From DASXMX01 sp036794395 (GTDB taxonomy: Bacteria > Planctomycetota > Phycisphaerae > Tepidisphaerales > Tepidisphaeraceae): DNA of 23,874 nt. The stretch spans positions 1 through 23,874 of the forward strand of contig DAIRGS010000085.1 of the NCBI GenBank assembly GCA_036794395.1, in the 5' to 3' direction. This document shows, piece by piece, positions 6,853 through 14,395 of this stretch (the stretch's first letter is position 1; every line of letters begins with the position of its first letter). Position numbers and translations under genes: made by a program. The notes under the pieces are model-generated. The model worked only from the letters and a program-made list of their open reading frames with translations. It made no database searches and was not told the origin of the DNA.

Positions 6853-7470
6853 TCACCCGCCCCGTCGTCCGCCGCCAATGGCCGCGACCATATTCTTTTG
6901 AACGGCGGTCTTTGCTTCCGCAACGGTCTTATACTTTCCACCGCTGATTTCATCGGCGCTGGCCAGAAAAGAGCCGGCCACGGCGTGCATCACTGCAGCG
7001 TTGCGCGTAACCGACGTGAAGTCGGCGAGCTTGGTCAGATCGATTTTCCAGATCCCGCTCACCTTTTTGAAGTAGGCGGGCCGTTTGTCAGCGCCATCCT
7101 TCGATGCGACCGTGGCGGTATCGCCATGCACGTCGATTTTAGCGCCGTCGAAATCTGTGCTGACCTCCTGGGTTCGCGCCATGCTGGCGCCGCCCACCAC
7201 AACGTTTTTCCCCTCATCGCCAAACTTAGCCACCGCGGCATCAATCAGCTTTTTGCGGGCGTGGGTCAGTTCGGTCATGACATTGAGCGCCTTGTCGCTG
7301 GTGTCGTCGGTGAAGGCATATTTCTTGGCATTGAGCACGTCCCCATCCCGAAGGGCCTCGGCGAACGCTTTGCCGGAAGTGCGAATATCCGAAGTATCAT
7401 CGGCCCAACTAGGCGCCGATGAGAAAGCCAGCGCGAGAACAGCCGCCGTCAAACAAGAACGCTTGAACAT
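6853..7470 (-). CDS. Small exported protein, paralogue of 5538-6158
   Basis: 205 residues with a clear Sec signal peptide (MFKRSCLTAAVLALAFSSAPSWA, cleavage probably after SWA at 23). The mature helical domain shares segments with the protein at 5538-6158: an opening AFAEALRDGDVLNAKK helix, an A..KFG stretch, the KKVSGIWKIDL strand and a final GGKYKTVAEAKTAVQ helix. A perfect AGGAGG lies four bases before the ATG, so expression is probably strong. It has no cysteine in the mature part and no catalytic motif that I recognise. A periplasmic binding or structural role is possible but not shown. It is a single-gene unit with the shared bidirectional terminator downstream. Confidence 0.85.
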   Translation of the reverse strand: MFKRSCLTAAVLALAFSSAPSWADDTSDIRTSGKAFAEALRDGDVLNAKKYAFTDDTSDKALNVMTELTHARKKLIDAAVAKFGDEGKNVVVGGASMARTQEVSTDFDGAKIDVHGDTATVASKDGADKRPAYFKKVSGIWKIDLTKLADFTSVTRNAAVMHAVAGSFLASADEISGGKYKTVAEAKTAVQKNMVAAIGGGRRGG

Positions 7471-7600
7471 ATTTCCTCCTGTTTAGAATCGTTTCCCGAT
7501 TTGCTGAAGATCAAGAATACCCAAGGGTTTCAATGATGACTAGGGAGGAAGTGCATCGTTGATAACTTCGAACAGCTGGCGAAGGGGCATGCGAACCCCC

Positions 7601-8677
7601 TCATCGTCCGACGAGATGGATCGACGGGGCTTTGATTAGGGCAGTGACGTTTTGGCCTGGAGTCAAGGCGAGTTGGAGGCTTGCGGGGCGGGTGATGAGC
7701 GCGGTAAGGGAGAAGCCGCACTCAAGGCCAACCCGCACGAGTGGGCCTTCGGGGGCGAGCCAGAGGATGCGTGCGGGCAGCTGGTTGCGGGCGCTGGTGT
7801 GCTCGGGGTGCCCGCGTTCGAGGATGACATCCTCGCCGCGAATGCAAACGTACACCGGCCCGGGAGAGCTGCCGCTTGCAACGGCCAGCAGTTCTGATTT
7901 CCCCACGCGGACGATCGCCAGGCCTTCGGCGACACTGATCACTTCGCCCGGTTCAACGGTTTCAATTCCGACAATATGCGCCACGGTGGGATCGGCGGGG
8001 CGGGAGAACACATCCTGAACCGTTCCCGATTGCAGCACCCGTCCCTGATCCAGAATAACCGCATCGTCGGCCAGGGCGACGGCTTCGATGGGATCGTGAG
8101 TGACCACAACCGCGGGGGTTTGGAATTGAGTCAAAAGCTGTCGCAATTCACGTCGCAGCGTTTCACGCGTTCGGGCGTCAAGCGCCGAGAGCGGTTCATC
8201 CAAAAGCAGCAAACCCGGTCGCGGCGCAATGGCCCGGGCGAGCGCAACCCGCTGCTGCTGGCCGGCGGATATCTCGTTGGGATAGCGACTGCCCATCTCC
8301 GGGAGATCGAGAATCTGGAGTAACTCCTCGATGCGCTTCACCCGTGCCGCACCGTGAAGGCCATAGCCGATGTTCTGTGCGACCGTCAGGTGGGGGAAGA
8401 GTGCGTAATCCTGGAAAAGGAATCCCACGCCGCGTTGCTGTGGGCGCAAGTTAATATGGCGCGTGGCATCGAACCAGGTGTGGCTCCCGAACCGGATGGA
8501 TCCGGCTTGCGGAGCATCGAGGCCGGCGAGGCAGCGCAGGATGGTGGTCTTCCCGCTGCCCGAAGGGCCAAACAGAACGGTAATGCGCGGGCCGGGCACG
8601 GCCTGGGTGAGAGTCGCGCGAACGATCGCACCCGAGGGGTAGCGGCGTTCGAAAGCTGCGACGAGGGCATCGGTCAT
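7601..8677 (-). CDS. modC: Molybdate ABC transporter ATP-binding protein ModC
   Basis: 358 residues. It hydrolyses ATP to drive molybdate (or tungstate) uptake by the ModABC importer at the inner face of the cytoplasmic membrane. Visible motifs are Walker A GPSGSGKT (37-44), Q-loop Q89 (FLFQDYALFPHLT), signature ISAGQ (136-140, a mild variant of LSGGQ), Walker B LLLLDEP (156-162) and H194. The last 70 residues (SARNQLPARILWLAPEG..., ending in VTALIKAPSIHLV) form the TOBE/Mop oxyanion-binding domain typical of ModC. The length is normal. Its ATG overlaps the stop of modB by 4 nt, so the two are translationally coupled. Sulfate or iron family ATPases are less likely because of the Mop-like domain and the ModB partner. 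Confidence 0.93.
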   Translation of the reverse strand: MTDALVAAFERRYPSGAIVRATLTQAVPGPRITVLFGPSGSGKTTILRCLAGLDAPQAGSIRFGSHTWFDATRHINLRPQQRGVGFLFQDYALFPHLTVAQNIGYGLHGAARVKRIEELLQILDLPEMGSRYPNEISAGQQQRVALARAIAPRPGLLLLDEPLSALDARTRETLRRELRQLLTQFQTPAVVVTHDPIEAVALADDAVILDQGRVLQSGTVQDVFSRPADPTVAHIVGIETVEPGEVISVAEGLAIVRVGKSELLAVASGSSPGPVYVCIRGEDVILERGHPEHTSARNQLPARILWLAPEGPLVRVGLECGFSLTALITRPASLQLALTPGQNVTALIKAPSIHLVGR

Positions 8678-9339
8678 CGGGGGAGCACTCGACGCTGTAG
8701 AGAGTACGTGATGAACAATGTGACAAAGGCAAATCCGACCAAAATGATGGACGTCTGGCCCGCAGCCGCATAATCCATCGCCTGGACACTGTCGAAGATT
8801 GAAACCGAAAGCGTACGCGTATGGCCCGCGATATCGCCGCCGATCATCAGGACGACGCCGAATTCACCAACTGTGTGGGCAAACGTCAGCACAATTCCGG
8901 TGAGAATTGCAGCTTGGGAAAGGGGAAGCGTGATTCTCGCGAAAGTTAAAATGGGCGAAACGCCCAGGCACCACGAGGCTTCAATCAATCTCCGATCAAC
9001 CGCGCTAAAGCCCGCTGAGAACGGACGGATCGCAAACGGGAGATTGTATATGACCGAGCCCAGAAGGATCCCGGAAAAGGAAAAAGGCAGAGCATGTCCG
9101 GTGAGCTTCAGGATCATCGCGCCCAATGGGCTGCGGGGCCCGCTGGCGTACAGAAGGTAAAAACCAAGCACGGTCGGCGGAAGAAGAATGGGAAGGGCGA
9201 TGGAAGCCTCGACAAGCGTTCGAATCCATCGACGCGGAGTGATGGAGATCCAGTACGCGACCGGTACACCAATGACGAAAAGTATGAGGGTTGTGGCGCT
9301 GGCAAGCTTTAGCGTCACAACCAGCGCGTCCCAATCCAT
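8674..9339 (-). CDS. modB: Molybdate ABC transporter permease ModB
   Basis: 221 residues from the preferred ATG at 9339. The frame stays open to 9573, but that part is antisense to the TPR gene, and MDWDALVVTLKLA is the usual ModB beginning. About five membrane spans are visible, starting with LILFVIGVPVAYWI and ALPILLPPTVLGFYLLYA. The EAA loop that docks on ModC is EASWCLGVSPILTF, and the typical HTVGEFGVVLMIGG follows it, then the Ile/Tyr-rich end. It forms the membrane channel of the molybdate importer. It is the first gene of modB-modC. No periplasmic binding protein (modA) lies upstream, because the next gene is divergent. No strong ribosome-binding site or ModE box was found. Confidence 0.93.
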   Translation of the reverse strand: MDWDALVVTLKLASATTLILFVIGVPVAYWISITPRRWIRTLVEASIALPILLPPTVLGFYLLYASGPRSPLGAMILKLTGHALPFSFSGILLGSVIYNLPFAIRPFSAGFSAVDRRLIEASWCLGVSPILTFARITLPLSQAAILTGIVLTFAHTVGEFGVVLMIGGDIAGHTRTLSVSIFDSVQAMDYAAAGQTSIILVGFAFVTLFITYSLQRRVLPR

Positions 9340-9455
9340 GACATGAAGCTTAACGGGTGGAAAGGGGCGCACCAACCGGTGCATAATGGAGTCGTTGAGC
9401 GTCGGTTGATGTTTGTGACGGCGCCAAGCCCGTGTCGGACAGAGGTGAGCCTCGG

Positions 9456-10907
9456 ATGCCTCGAAATTACGCATTGCAAGTTGCGTCGGCCTTTCACCGC
9501 GAGGGCAAGCTGCGGGAAGCCGAGACGCTGTATCGGGATTTGATTTCGGTCGATGCGACGTGTGCCGAGGCACACAACGATCTGGGTAATGTCTTGTGCG
9601 ATGCGGGGCGGTCGCAGGAGGCGATCGGGGAGTACAAGCGGGCGATCGAAATCAATCCTCGGTATTTCCCGGCTTACAATAATGCGGGAACCGCCCTTCG
9701 CGATCAGGGCCGCGTGCATGAGGCGATCGAGGCATACCGCGCCGCGCTGGAACTCAATCCGCGCATTCCGGAGGTCTACAACAATCTCGGTGTGGCGCTG
9801 ACGCAGTTGGGACGATCGCCTGAGGCGTTGGCGGCCTACCGTGATGCGATCGAGATGCGCCCCGCCTACGCAGATGCCCATTCCAATCTGGGCGTCGCGC
9901 TGTATGCCAGTGGCGACGCGGCGGAGGCGGTGGAATTCTGCTCCAAAGCAGTGGAGCTGGCCCCGGATTCGACAACCGCACATTCGAATCTTTCGCTGAT
10001 TCTGCTTGGTGCCGGCGAATACGAACGTGGATGGATTGAGCACGAGTGGCGGTTCAAATGCAATCCGATGTTCATATCCCGGCCATTCGCGCAGCCGCAG
10101 TGGAAGGGTGAGGCGCTGAACGGTCGAACCATCCTTTTGCACGCGGAGCAGGGCCTTGGAGACACCATTCAGTTCTCGCGGTTCGTGCCGATGGTTGCCG
10201 ATCGAGGTGGCCGGGTGATTGTGGAGTGCCAGGGGGAGTTGGTTCGACTGCTGGAGGATTTGCCTGGCGTGACTGACGTGCTTCCGCGCGGAGCAGAGAT
10301 ACCTGCATTCGATCTGCACTGCCCCTTCATGAGTTTGCCGCTGGCGATGAAAACAATTGTGGAAACGATTCCGGCAAAATCGTACCTGCACGCCCGGCCA
10401 GCACTCGAAGAACAATGGGCGCAGCGCCTAGGGAAGAAGTCTAACCTTCGCATCGGTCTGGTTTGGGCCGGCCGTTCAACCCACAGCAATGATGCGAATC
10501 GTTCTATGCGGTTTGAGCAGTTTCTCCCGCTGCTGGGGCTCGATGGAGTGACATTTCACAGCTTACAGCATGGTCGGGCGGCCCAGCAGATGGCGGGGCA
10601 TCCGCGGATCATTGCCCATACCGAAGAACTCACCGATTTTGCCGAGACCGCCGCCCTGATTGCGCAGTTGGATATGGTGATTTCAGTAGACACGGCAGTG
10701 GCCCATCTGGCAGGAGGCATGGGCAAGCCGGTCTGGATCATGCTCCCGTTTGCCTCCGAATGGCGATGGATGATCGCGCGCGATGATTCACCCTGGTATC
10801 CCACCGCTCGCCTCTTCCGCCAGAAGACCTGGGGCGACTGGGCCGGCGTAGTGGAGCGCATTGCCGACGCGCTGAAAACCCTGCCGCACTCTACAATGCC
10901 GCCATGA
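9456..10907 (+). CDS. TPR-repeat protein with C-terminal GT-B glycosyltransferase-like domain (first of pair)
   Basis: 483 residues. The start at 9456 has AGAGGTGA seven bases upstream. A GTG at 9432 is possible but less good. Residues 1-200 are about five or six tetratricopeptide repeats with the usual A..NLG.AL...G...EAI..Y..AIE..P pattern. From about 222 the protein becomes a glycosyltransferase-like GT-B domain (family 9/41 style): ILLHAEQGLGDTIQFSRF, RIGLVWAGRSTHSNDANRS, VTFHSLQHG, then DMVISVDTAVAHLAGGMGKPVWIMLPF and the SPWYPTARLFRQ end. The SVDTAVAHLAG motif is where the nucleotide sugar would bind. Such proteins are related to O-GlcNAc-transferase-like bacterial proteins that may glycosylate proteins or build surface polymers; the substrate is unknown. 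Its stop overlaps the next start by 4 nt. Confidence 0.9.
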   Translation: MPRNYALQVASAFHREGKLREAETLYRDLISVDATCAEAHNDLGNVLCDAGRSQEAIGEYKRAIEINPRYFPAYNNAGTALRDQGRVHEAIEAYRAALELNPRIPEVYNNLGVALTQLGRSPEALAAYRDAIEMRPAYADAHSNLGVALYASGDAAEAVEFCSKAVELAPDSTTAHSNLSLILLGAGEYERGWIEHEWRFKCNPMFISRPFAQPQWKGEALNGRTILLHAEQGLGDTIQFSRFVPMVADRGGRVIVECQGELVRLLEDLPGVTDVLPRGAEIPAFDLHCPFMSLPLAMKTIVETIPAKSYLHARPALEEQWAQRLGKKSNLRIGLVWAGRSTHSNDANRSMRFEQFLPLLGLDGVTFHSLQHGRAAQQMAGHPRIIAHTEELTDFAETAALIAQLDMVISVDTAVAHLAGGMGKPVWIMLPFASEWRWMIARDDSPWYPTARLFRQKTWGDWAGVVERIADALKTLPHSTMPP

Positions 10908-12646
10908 GCCACCCGGCCGATGAACCTATTTTGCTGCAGGCGATCGGGCACCATCAGGCCGGACGATTCGCCGATGCCGAGAAGCTGTATCGGACCATTC
11001 TCGCGACCAACCCGAATCATGTGGATGCGCTGCACTACCTGGGGGTGCTGGCCGGGCAATTCGGCCGGCAAGACGCCGCCCTCGAGCTGATTCAACGCGC
11101 CTTGGCCCTCCGGCCGGATGATGTTGAGGCGCGCTTCAATCTTGCAACAAACCTATCCGGTATCGGAAGACTTAATGAGTCGATCGCTGAGTTTCAGCGC
11201 GTGCTGCTTGCTCGGCCAGATGATGCCAACGCGCACCTGTTGATCGCCGATGTGTTTCGTCGGGCCAATCGCAAGGAGGAATCGATCGCTCACCTCCGTC
11301 GAACCATTGCATTGCACCACGCCAATCCGGATGCGCACAACAACTTGGGCAACCTCCTTCAGGAACGCGGCGACATTGATGAAGCGATCCTCTGCTTCCA
11401 ACACTCGCTGGCCCTTCGCCCCGGCAACGCGCAGACACTGAACAACCTGGGCAATGCATTGCGGCAGAAGGGGGATTTGGACGCCGCGGCAACCACGTTG
11501 CGGCAGGCCGTTGAGCAGATGCCGTCATCCGCGCCGATCCGAACAAACCTCGGAAGTGTCTTGAACGACCGGGGCGAAGTCGACGCGGCCATTTCGGAGT
11601 ATCGCAAGGCACTGATCGATTCACCCACCTATCCAGAAGGCTGGAATTATCTCGGAATTGCACTGCGGGAACTGGGACGGATCGACGAAGCCCTGACGGC
11701 CCATCGTCGAGCACTGAGCCTGCGCCCCGACTATTCCGAAGCGCGTTACGCCGAAGCGTGGGTGCTGCTGCTTCGGGGGGAATTTGAAGAAGGCTGGCGT
11801 GCATACGAGTCCCGGCCAAGGGCAGCGCCAGGGTGGGCGCGCTTTCCAAATCCGTGGAAGGGCGAATCGTTGGCCGGGCGCACCATCCTTCTGCATGCCG
11901 AGCAGGGGTTCGGCGACACGTTCCAGTTCGGTCGGTACGCGTCAGTTATTTCGAAATTGGGCGCGCGAGTTATTCTCGAATGTCAGAGGGAACTCGTGTC
12001 GGTGTTAACTGGCCTGGCGGGCATCGAGCAACTGGTGGCGCGCGATGATCCGCTCCCGACGTTCGACGTGCATTGCCCGCTCATGAGCGTTCCGTTTGTT
12101 CTACGAACCCGGCTTGATTCAATCCCTTCCGTGGTTCCCTATCTCGATGCCAATCCGATCGCGGTTGCTCAATGGGCCGAGCGCCTAAAAGGGCCAGCAG
12201 TCCGGCACGTCGGATTGGTATGGGCAGGTCGAAAGAGTTATTCGAACGATCGCAATCGATCAATGCGACTGGCGGAGCTTTCCGCGCTCGCAGGGGTGAG
12301 CGAGATAACCTTCCATAGTTTGCAAACGGGCGAAGCAGCCGGCGAGATTGCCGCTGCGCCCCATGGTTTCACGGTGATCGATCATCGCAATGGGCTCAAC
12401 GATTTTGCAGACACTGCTGCCCTGATCGCCAATCTCGATTTAGTGATCAGTGTCGATACCGCGGTCGTGCATCTGGCCGGGGCGATGGGCAAACCCGTGT
12501 GGACGATGCTGCCCTTCGCACCGGACTGGCGGTGGATGTTGGATCGTGAGGATTCGCCGTGGTATCCAACCATGCGGCTATTTCGCCAGCGCGAGCGAGG
12601 GAATTGGGGCGAGGTGGTGGCGCGCATCGCCAACGCGTTTGAATAG
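10904..12646 (+). CDS. TPR-repeat protein with C-terminal GT-B glycosyltransferase-like domain (second of pair)
   Basis: 580 residues and clearly a paralogue of the gene before it, with which it shares an ATGA stop/start overlap. The N-terminal 310 residues hold about eight TPR units, more than the first copy. The GT-B-like domain repeats the same motifs: ILLHAEQGFGDTFQFGRY, HVGLVWAGRKSYSNDRNRS, ITFHSLQTG, then DLVISVDTAVVHLAGAMGKPVWTMLPF and the SPWYPTMRLFRQ end. The two proteins probably arose by tandem duplication followed by change in TPR number. TPR length may set which acceptor protein is bound, while the transferase chemistry is shared. This is inference from architecture. A dispersed element with hairpins starts a few bases past the stop codon. 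It could be cytoplasmic, since no signal peptide is seen. Confidence 0.9.
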   Translation: MSHPADEPILLQAIGHHQAGRFADAEKLYRTILATNPNHVDALHYLGVLAGQFGRQDAALELIQRALALRPDDVEARFNLATNLSGIGRLNESIAEFQRVLLARPDDANAHLLIADVFRRANRKEESIAHLRRTIALHHANPDAHNNLGNLLQERGDIDEAILCFQHSLALRPGNAQTLNNLGNALRQKGDLDAAATTLRQAVEQMPSSAPIRTNLGSVLNDRGEVDAAISEYRKALIDSPTYPEGWNYLGIALRELGRIDEALTAHRRALSLRPDYSEARYAEAWVLLLRGEFEEGWRAYESRPRAAPGWARFPNPWKGESLAGRTILLHAEQGFGDTFQFGRYASVISKLGARVILECQRELVSVLTGLAGIEQLVARDDPLPTFDVHCPLMSVPFVLRTRLDSIPSVVPYLDANPIAVAQWAERLKGPAVRHVGLVWAGRKSYSNDRNRSMRLAELSALAGVSEITFHSLQTGEAAGEIAAAPHGFTVIDHRNGLNDFADTAALIANLDLVISVDTAVVHLAGAMGKPVWTMLPFAPDWRWMLDREDSPWYPTMRLFRQRERGNWGEVVARIANAFE

Positions 12647-12651
12647 GGCGA

Positions 12652-12757
12652 CCTGGGCCGATGAAAACCCATGAGTTTTCAGGATCGCGTTCGTCCTATT
12701 TCTGTTGCGCAGATTTGTCGAGCGCCTTCTTGCCCCCTCTCCCTCCGGGAGATGGGT
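12652..12757 (+). repeat. Dispersed intergenic element, copy B
   Basis: A second copy of the roughly 105-bp element at 28-134, in inverted orientation on the chromosome. It starts about five bases past the stop of the second TPR gene and reads in the same direction as that gene. It contains the near-palindrome GAAAACCCATGAGTTTTC, AGATTTGTCG, AGCGCCTTCTTGCC and the CTCTCCCTCCGGGAG hairpin. Confidence 0.75.
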
Positions 12758-13000
12758 TGGGGTGACGGGGATTGTAGAGCGGCTTTCAATTCCATTGGCG
12801 TCGCGGACATTACTTTGTGAGAAACAGCTCAATCACCGCGAGGTTGAGAGCAATGAATCCGGCCCTAAGAAAATGAACGTCTCTCGTCCTTCGCGCTCAC
12901 CCCATCCCTCTCCCGGAGGGAGAGGGGGAAATACTTGGGCGCTCGATGTTGGCTTGAAAGCTGCATGGCCCCGTGTGAGCCGTGGTGCAACAGATGAAAC
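12758..13000. other. Intergenic stretch with copy C hairpin
   Basis: The stretch between the convergent TPR and propeller genes has no convincing gene. At 12906-12926 there is a perfect 9-bp stem (CCCTCTCCC/GGGAGAGGG) with a 3-nt loop. This is the hairpin core of the dispersed element, here alone and oriented as the 3' end of the minus-strand gene at 13001-14254. The rest shows no structure I can name. Confidence 0.6.
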
Positions 13001-14254
13001 TTATTTTCCGCCAATACAGAACAGATGCTGTTCCCCACGAATCAGCAGCCGGTTGTTGATGGCGACCGGCGAAGCGATCATGCGCTCCGACATATCGTTC
13101 TGACTCAATACCTGAAACGGCCCCTCAGCCGTTGCAACAAAGATGAGACCGTCTTCACGGGCGGCATAAACTTTCCCGTCCGCAATTGTGGGGGATGAAT
13201 AAAAGTTGGCGCTGCTGCGCGGAAGTTTGCCTTTCGAAAGCGTCTTTCCATCGGACGGGTCGATGCACTCGATTTCGCCGCGATCGTGAAGCAGAAAAAC
13301 GTGTCCCTTATACGCGGCGGGCGTTGGCACAAAAGATCCGGTGTCTTTTCGTTCCCACACCCGCTTGCCCGTGAGATCGACTCCATGAAGCTGCTCGCCG
13401 CGTCCATACGGGATGACCACCCGATCACCGACGACAACCGATGATGCAACAACCACCCAGTTGAGTTTGTTATTGGGATTAAACCCTTCGCACGACCACA
13501 GCACTTTCCCGTCTGCCGCATCGTGAGCAGTCAAATGCTGCGCGCCCCAGACAATCACCGCCTGATGGCCATCGAGTTGGACAACATGCGGCGTCGCATA
13601 GCTGTGATCGCCTTCGACGGGAGTCGGATAGTCCCGTGCAACTTTCCAGTGAAGTTCGCCGGTCAATTTATTGAACGCCGCCAGGTATGAGCCGCCATGA
13701 TGCATGACGGCCACCACCACGTCCGTATCCGTCAGCACTGGAGAAGTACCGATATCCCAGTACAGCGTGTCTTTTCCGTACCGCTCCTGAAGATTGGTTT
13801 TCCAGCGAAGCTTGCCCGAGATATCAACCGAAGCCAGTGTGCCGCTCTTGAAATAAACAAAGACCGATTGACCATCGGTGGTCGGAGATGAATTGCACCC
13901 CGAACCGTTGACGTTTTTGCCCTGTCGCTCGGCTCCAAAAGTGGTTTGCCAAAGGGTTTTGCCAGCCGAATCGATCGCGAGAAGGCCGTTCTGCTTGTCA
14001 ATTGGCGCAGTAACGTAAATGCAATTCTCCCACACAATCGGTGTGGAGCACCCCTTCCCCGGCAGGGCGATTTTCCAAAGAACGTTGGTTGTGGCGTCAA
14101 ACGTAGTCGGATACGAGCCGGTTTCAGTGCTACCCGCATCGACAGGCCCGCGCCATCGCGGCCAGTTATTTCCATCCGTTGCTGCAATCGCATGCGAGGC
14201 CACCAACGTCAGTAGAACCGCATAGACGACGCGCATGAGAAAATGCATGGTCAT
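13001..14254 (-). CDS. Exported PQQ-type beta-propeller repeat protein (second)
   Basis: 417 residues from the ATG at 14254. Starts at 14248 and 14236 are also possible, and none has a good ribosome-binding site. The open frame continues to 14368 but would run into a palindromic repeat, so a longer form is unlikely. The signal peptide is about residues 1-24 (MRVVYAVLLTLVASHAIA), followed by the opening NNWPRWRGP motif typical of planctomycete PQQ-like propellers. Blades show GLLAIDSAGKTLWQ, GTLASVDISGKLRWK, SYLAAFNKLTGELHWK and HLTAHDAADGKVLW, and the end is LLIRGEQHLFCIGGK. It lies in the envelope or periplasm and has no visible enzyme site. It shares its fold with the protein at 3356-4684 but is not a close copy. 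It lies just downstream of the GHL6-like gene on the same strand with a palindromic repeat between, so co-transcription is possible. Confidence 0.9.
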   Translation of the reverse strand: MTMHFLMRVVYAVLLTLVASHAIAATDGNNWPRWRGPVDAGSTETGSYPTTFDATTNVLWKIALPGKGCSTPIVWENCIYVTAPIDKQNGLLAIDSAGKTLWQTTFGAERQGKNVNGSGCNSSPTTDGQSVFVYFKSGTLASVDISGKLRWKTNLQERYGKDTLYWDIGTSPVLTDTDVVVAVMHHGGSYLAAFNKLTGELHWKVARDYPTPVEGDHSYATPHVVQLDGHQAVIVWGAQHLTAHDAADGKVLWSCEGFNPNNKLNWVVVASSVVVGDRVVIPYGRGEQLHGVDLTGKRVWERKDTGSFVPTPAAYKGHVFLLHDRGEIECIDPSDGKTLSKGKLPRSSANFYSSPTIADGKVYAAREDGLIFVATAEGPFQVLSQNDMSERMIASPVAINNRLLIRGEQHLFCIGGK

Positions 14255-14287
14255 AAGCCCGATTGTAACCCGAATCGATCTCAACGT

Positions 14288-14388
14288 GTGACACGGGCTT
14301 CCAGCCCGTGCCGGCGATGTTTGGGGAGTCAAAGCTCCGCCTCCTCGCCACGCGAGCAATCTCGGCACGGGCTGGAAGCCCGTGTCAC
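14288..14388. repeat. Palindromic repeat pair (BIME-like), CACGGGCTTCCAGCCCGTG core
   Basis: Two 25-nt arms (14288-14312 and 14364-14388) are perfect inverted copies. Each arm is itself a palindrome (CACGGGCT-TCC-AGCCCGTG). The 51-nt middle has further complementary bits (GGCGA/TCGCC, GGGGAG/CTCC). It starts 8 bases past the stop of the GHL6-like gene. The design is the same as that of the element at 3241-3304 although the sequence is unrelated. Confidence 0.9.
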
Positions 14389-14395
14389 GCAGGTG

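Noticed and set aside
9340..9455. ModE-type operator in the modB/TPR divergent gap
   Set aside because: Only a short GCACC-AACC-GGTGC palindrome is seen, not the expected Mo-box spacing.
9315..10415. A 366-codon open frame on the minus strand, antisense to the first TPR gene and running into modB
   Set aside because: It has no recognisable motif and is explained by the antisense of TPR repeats; the modB start at 9339 is well supported by family length.
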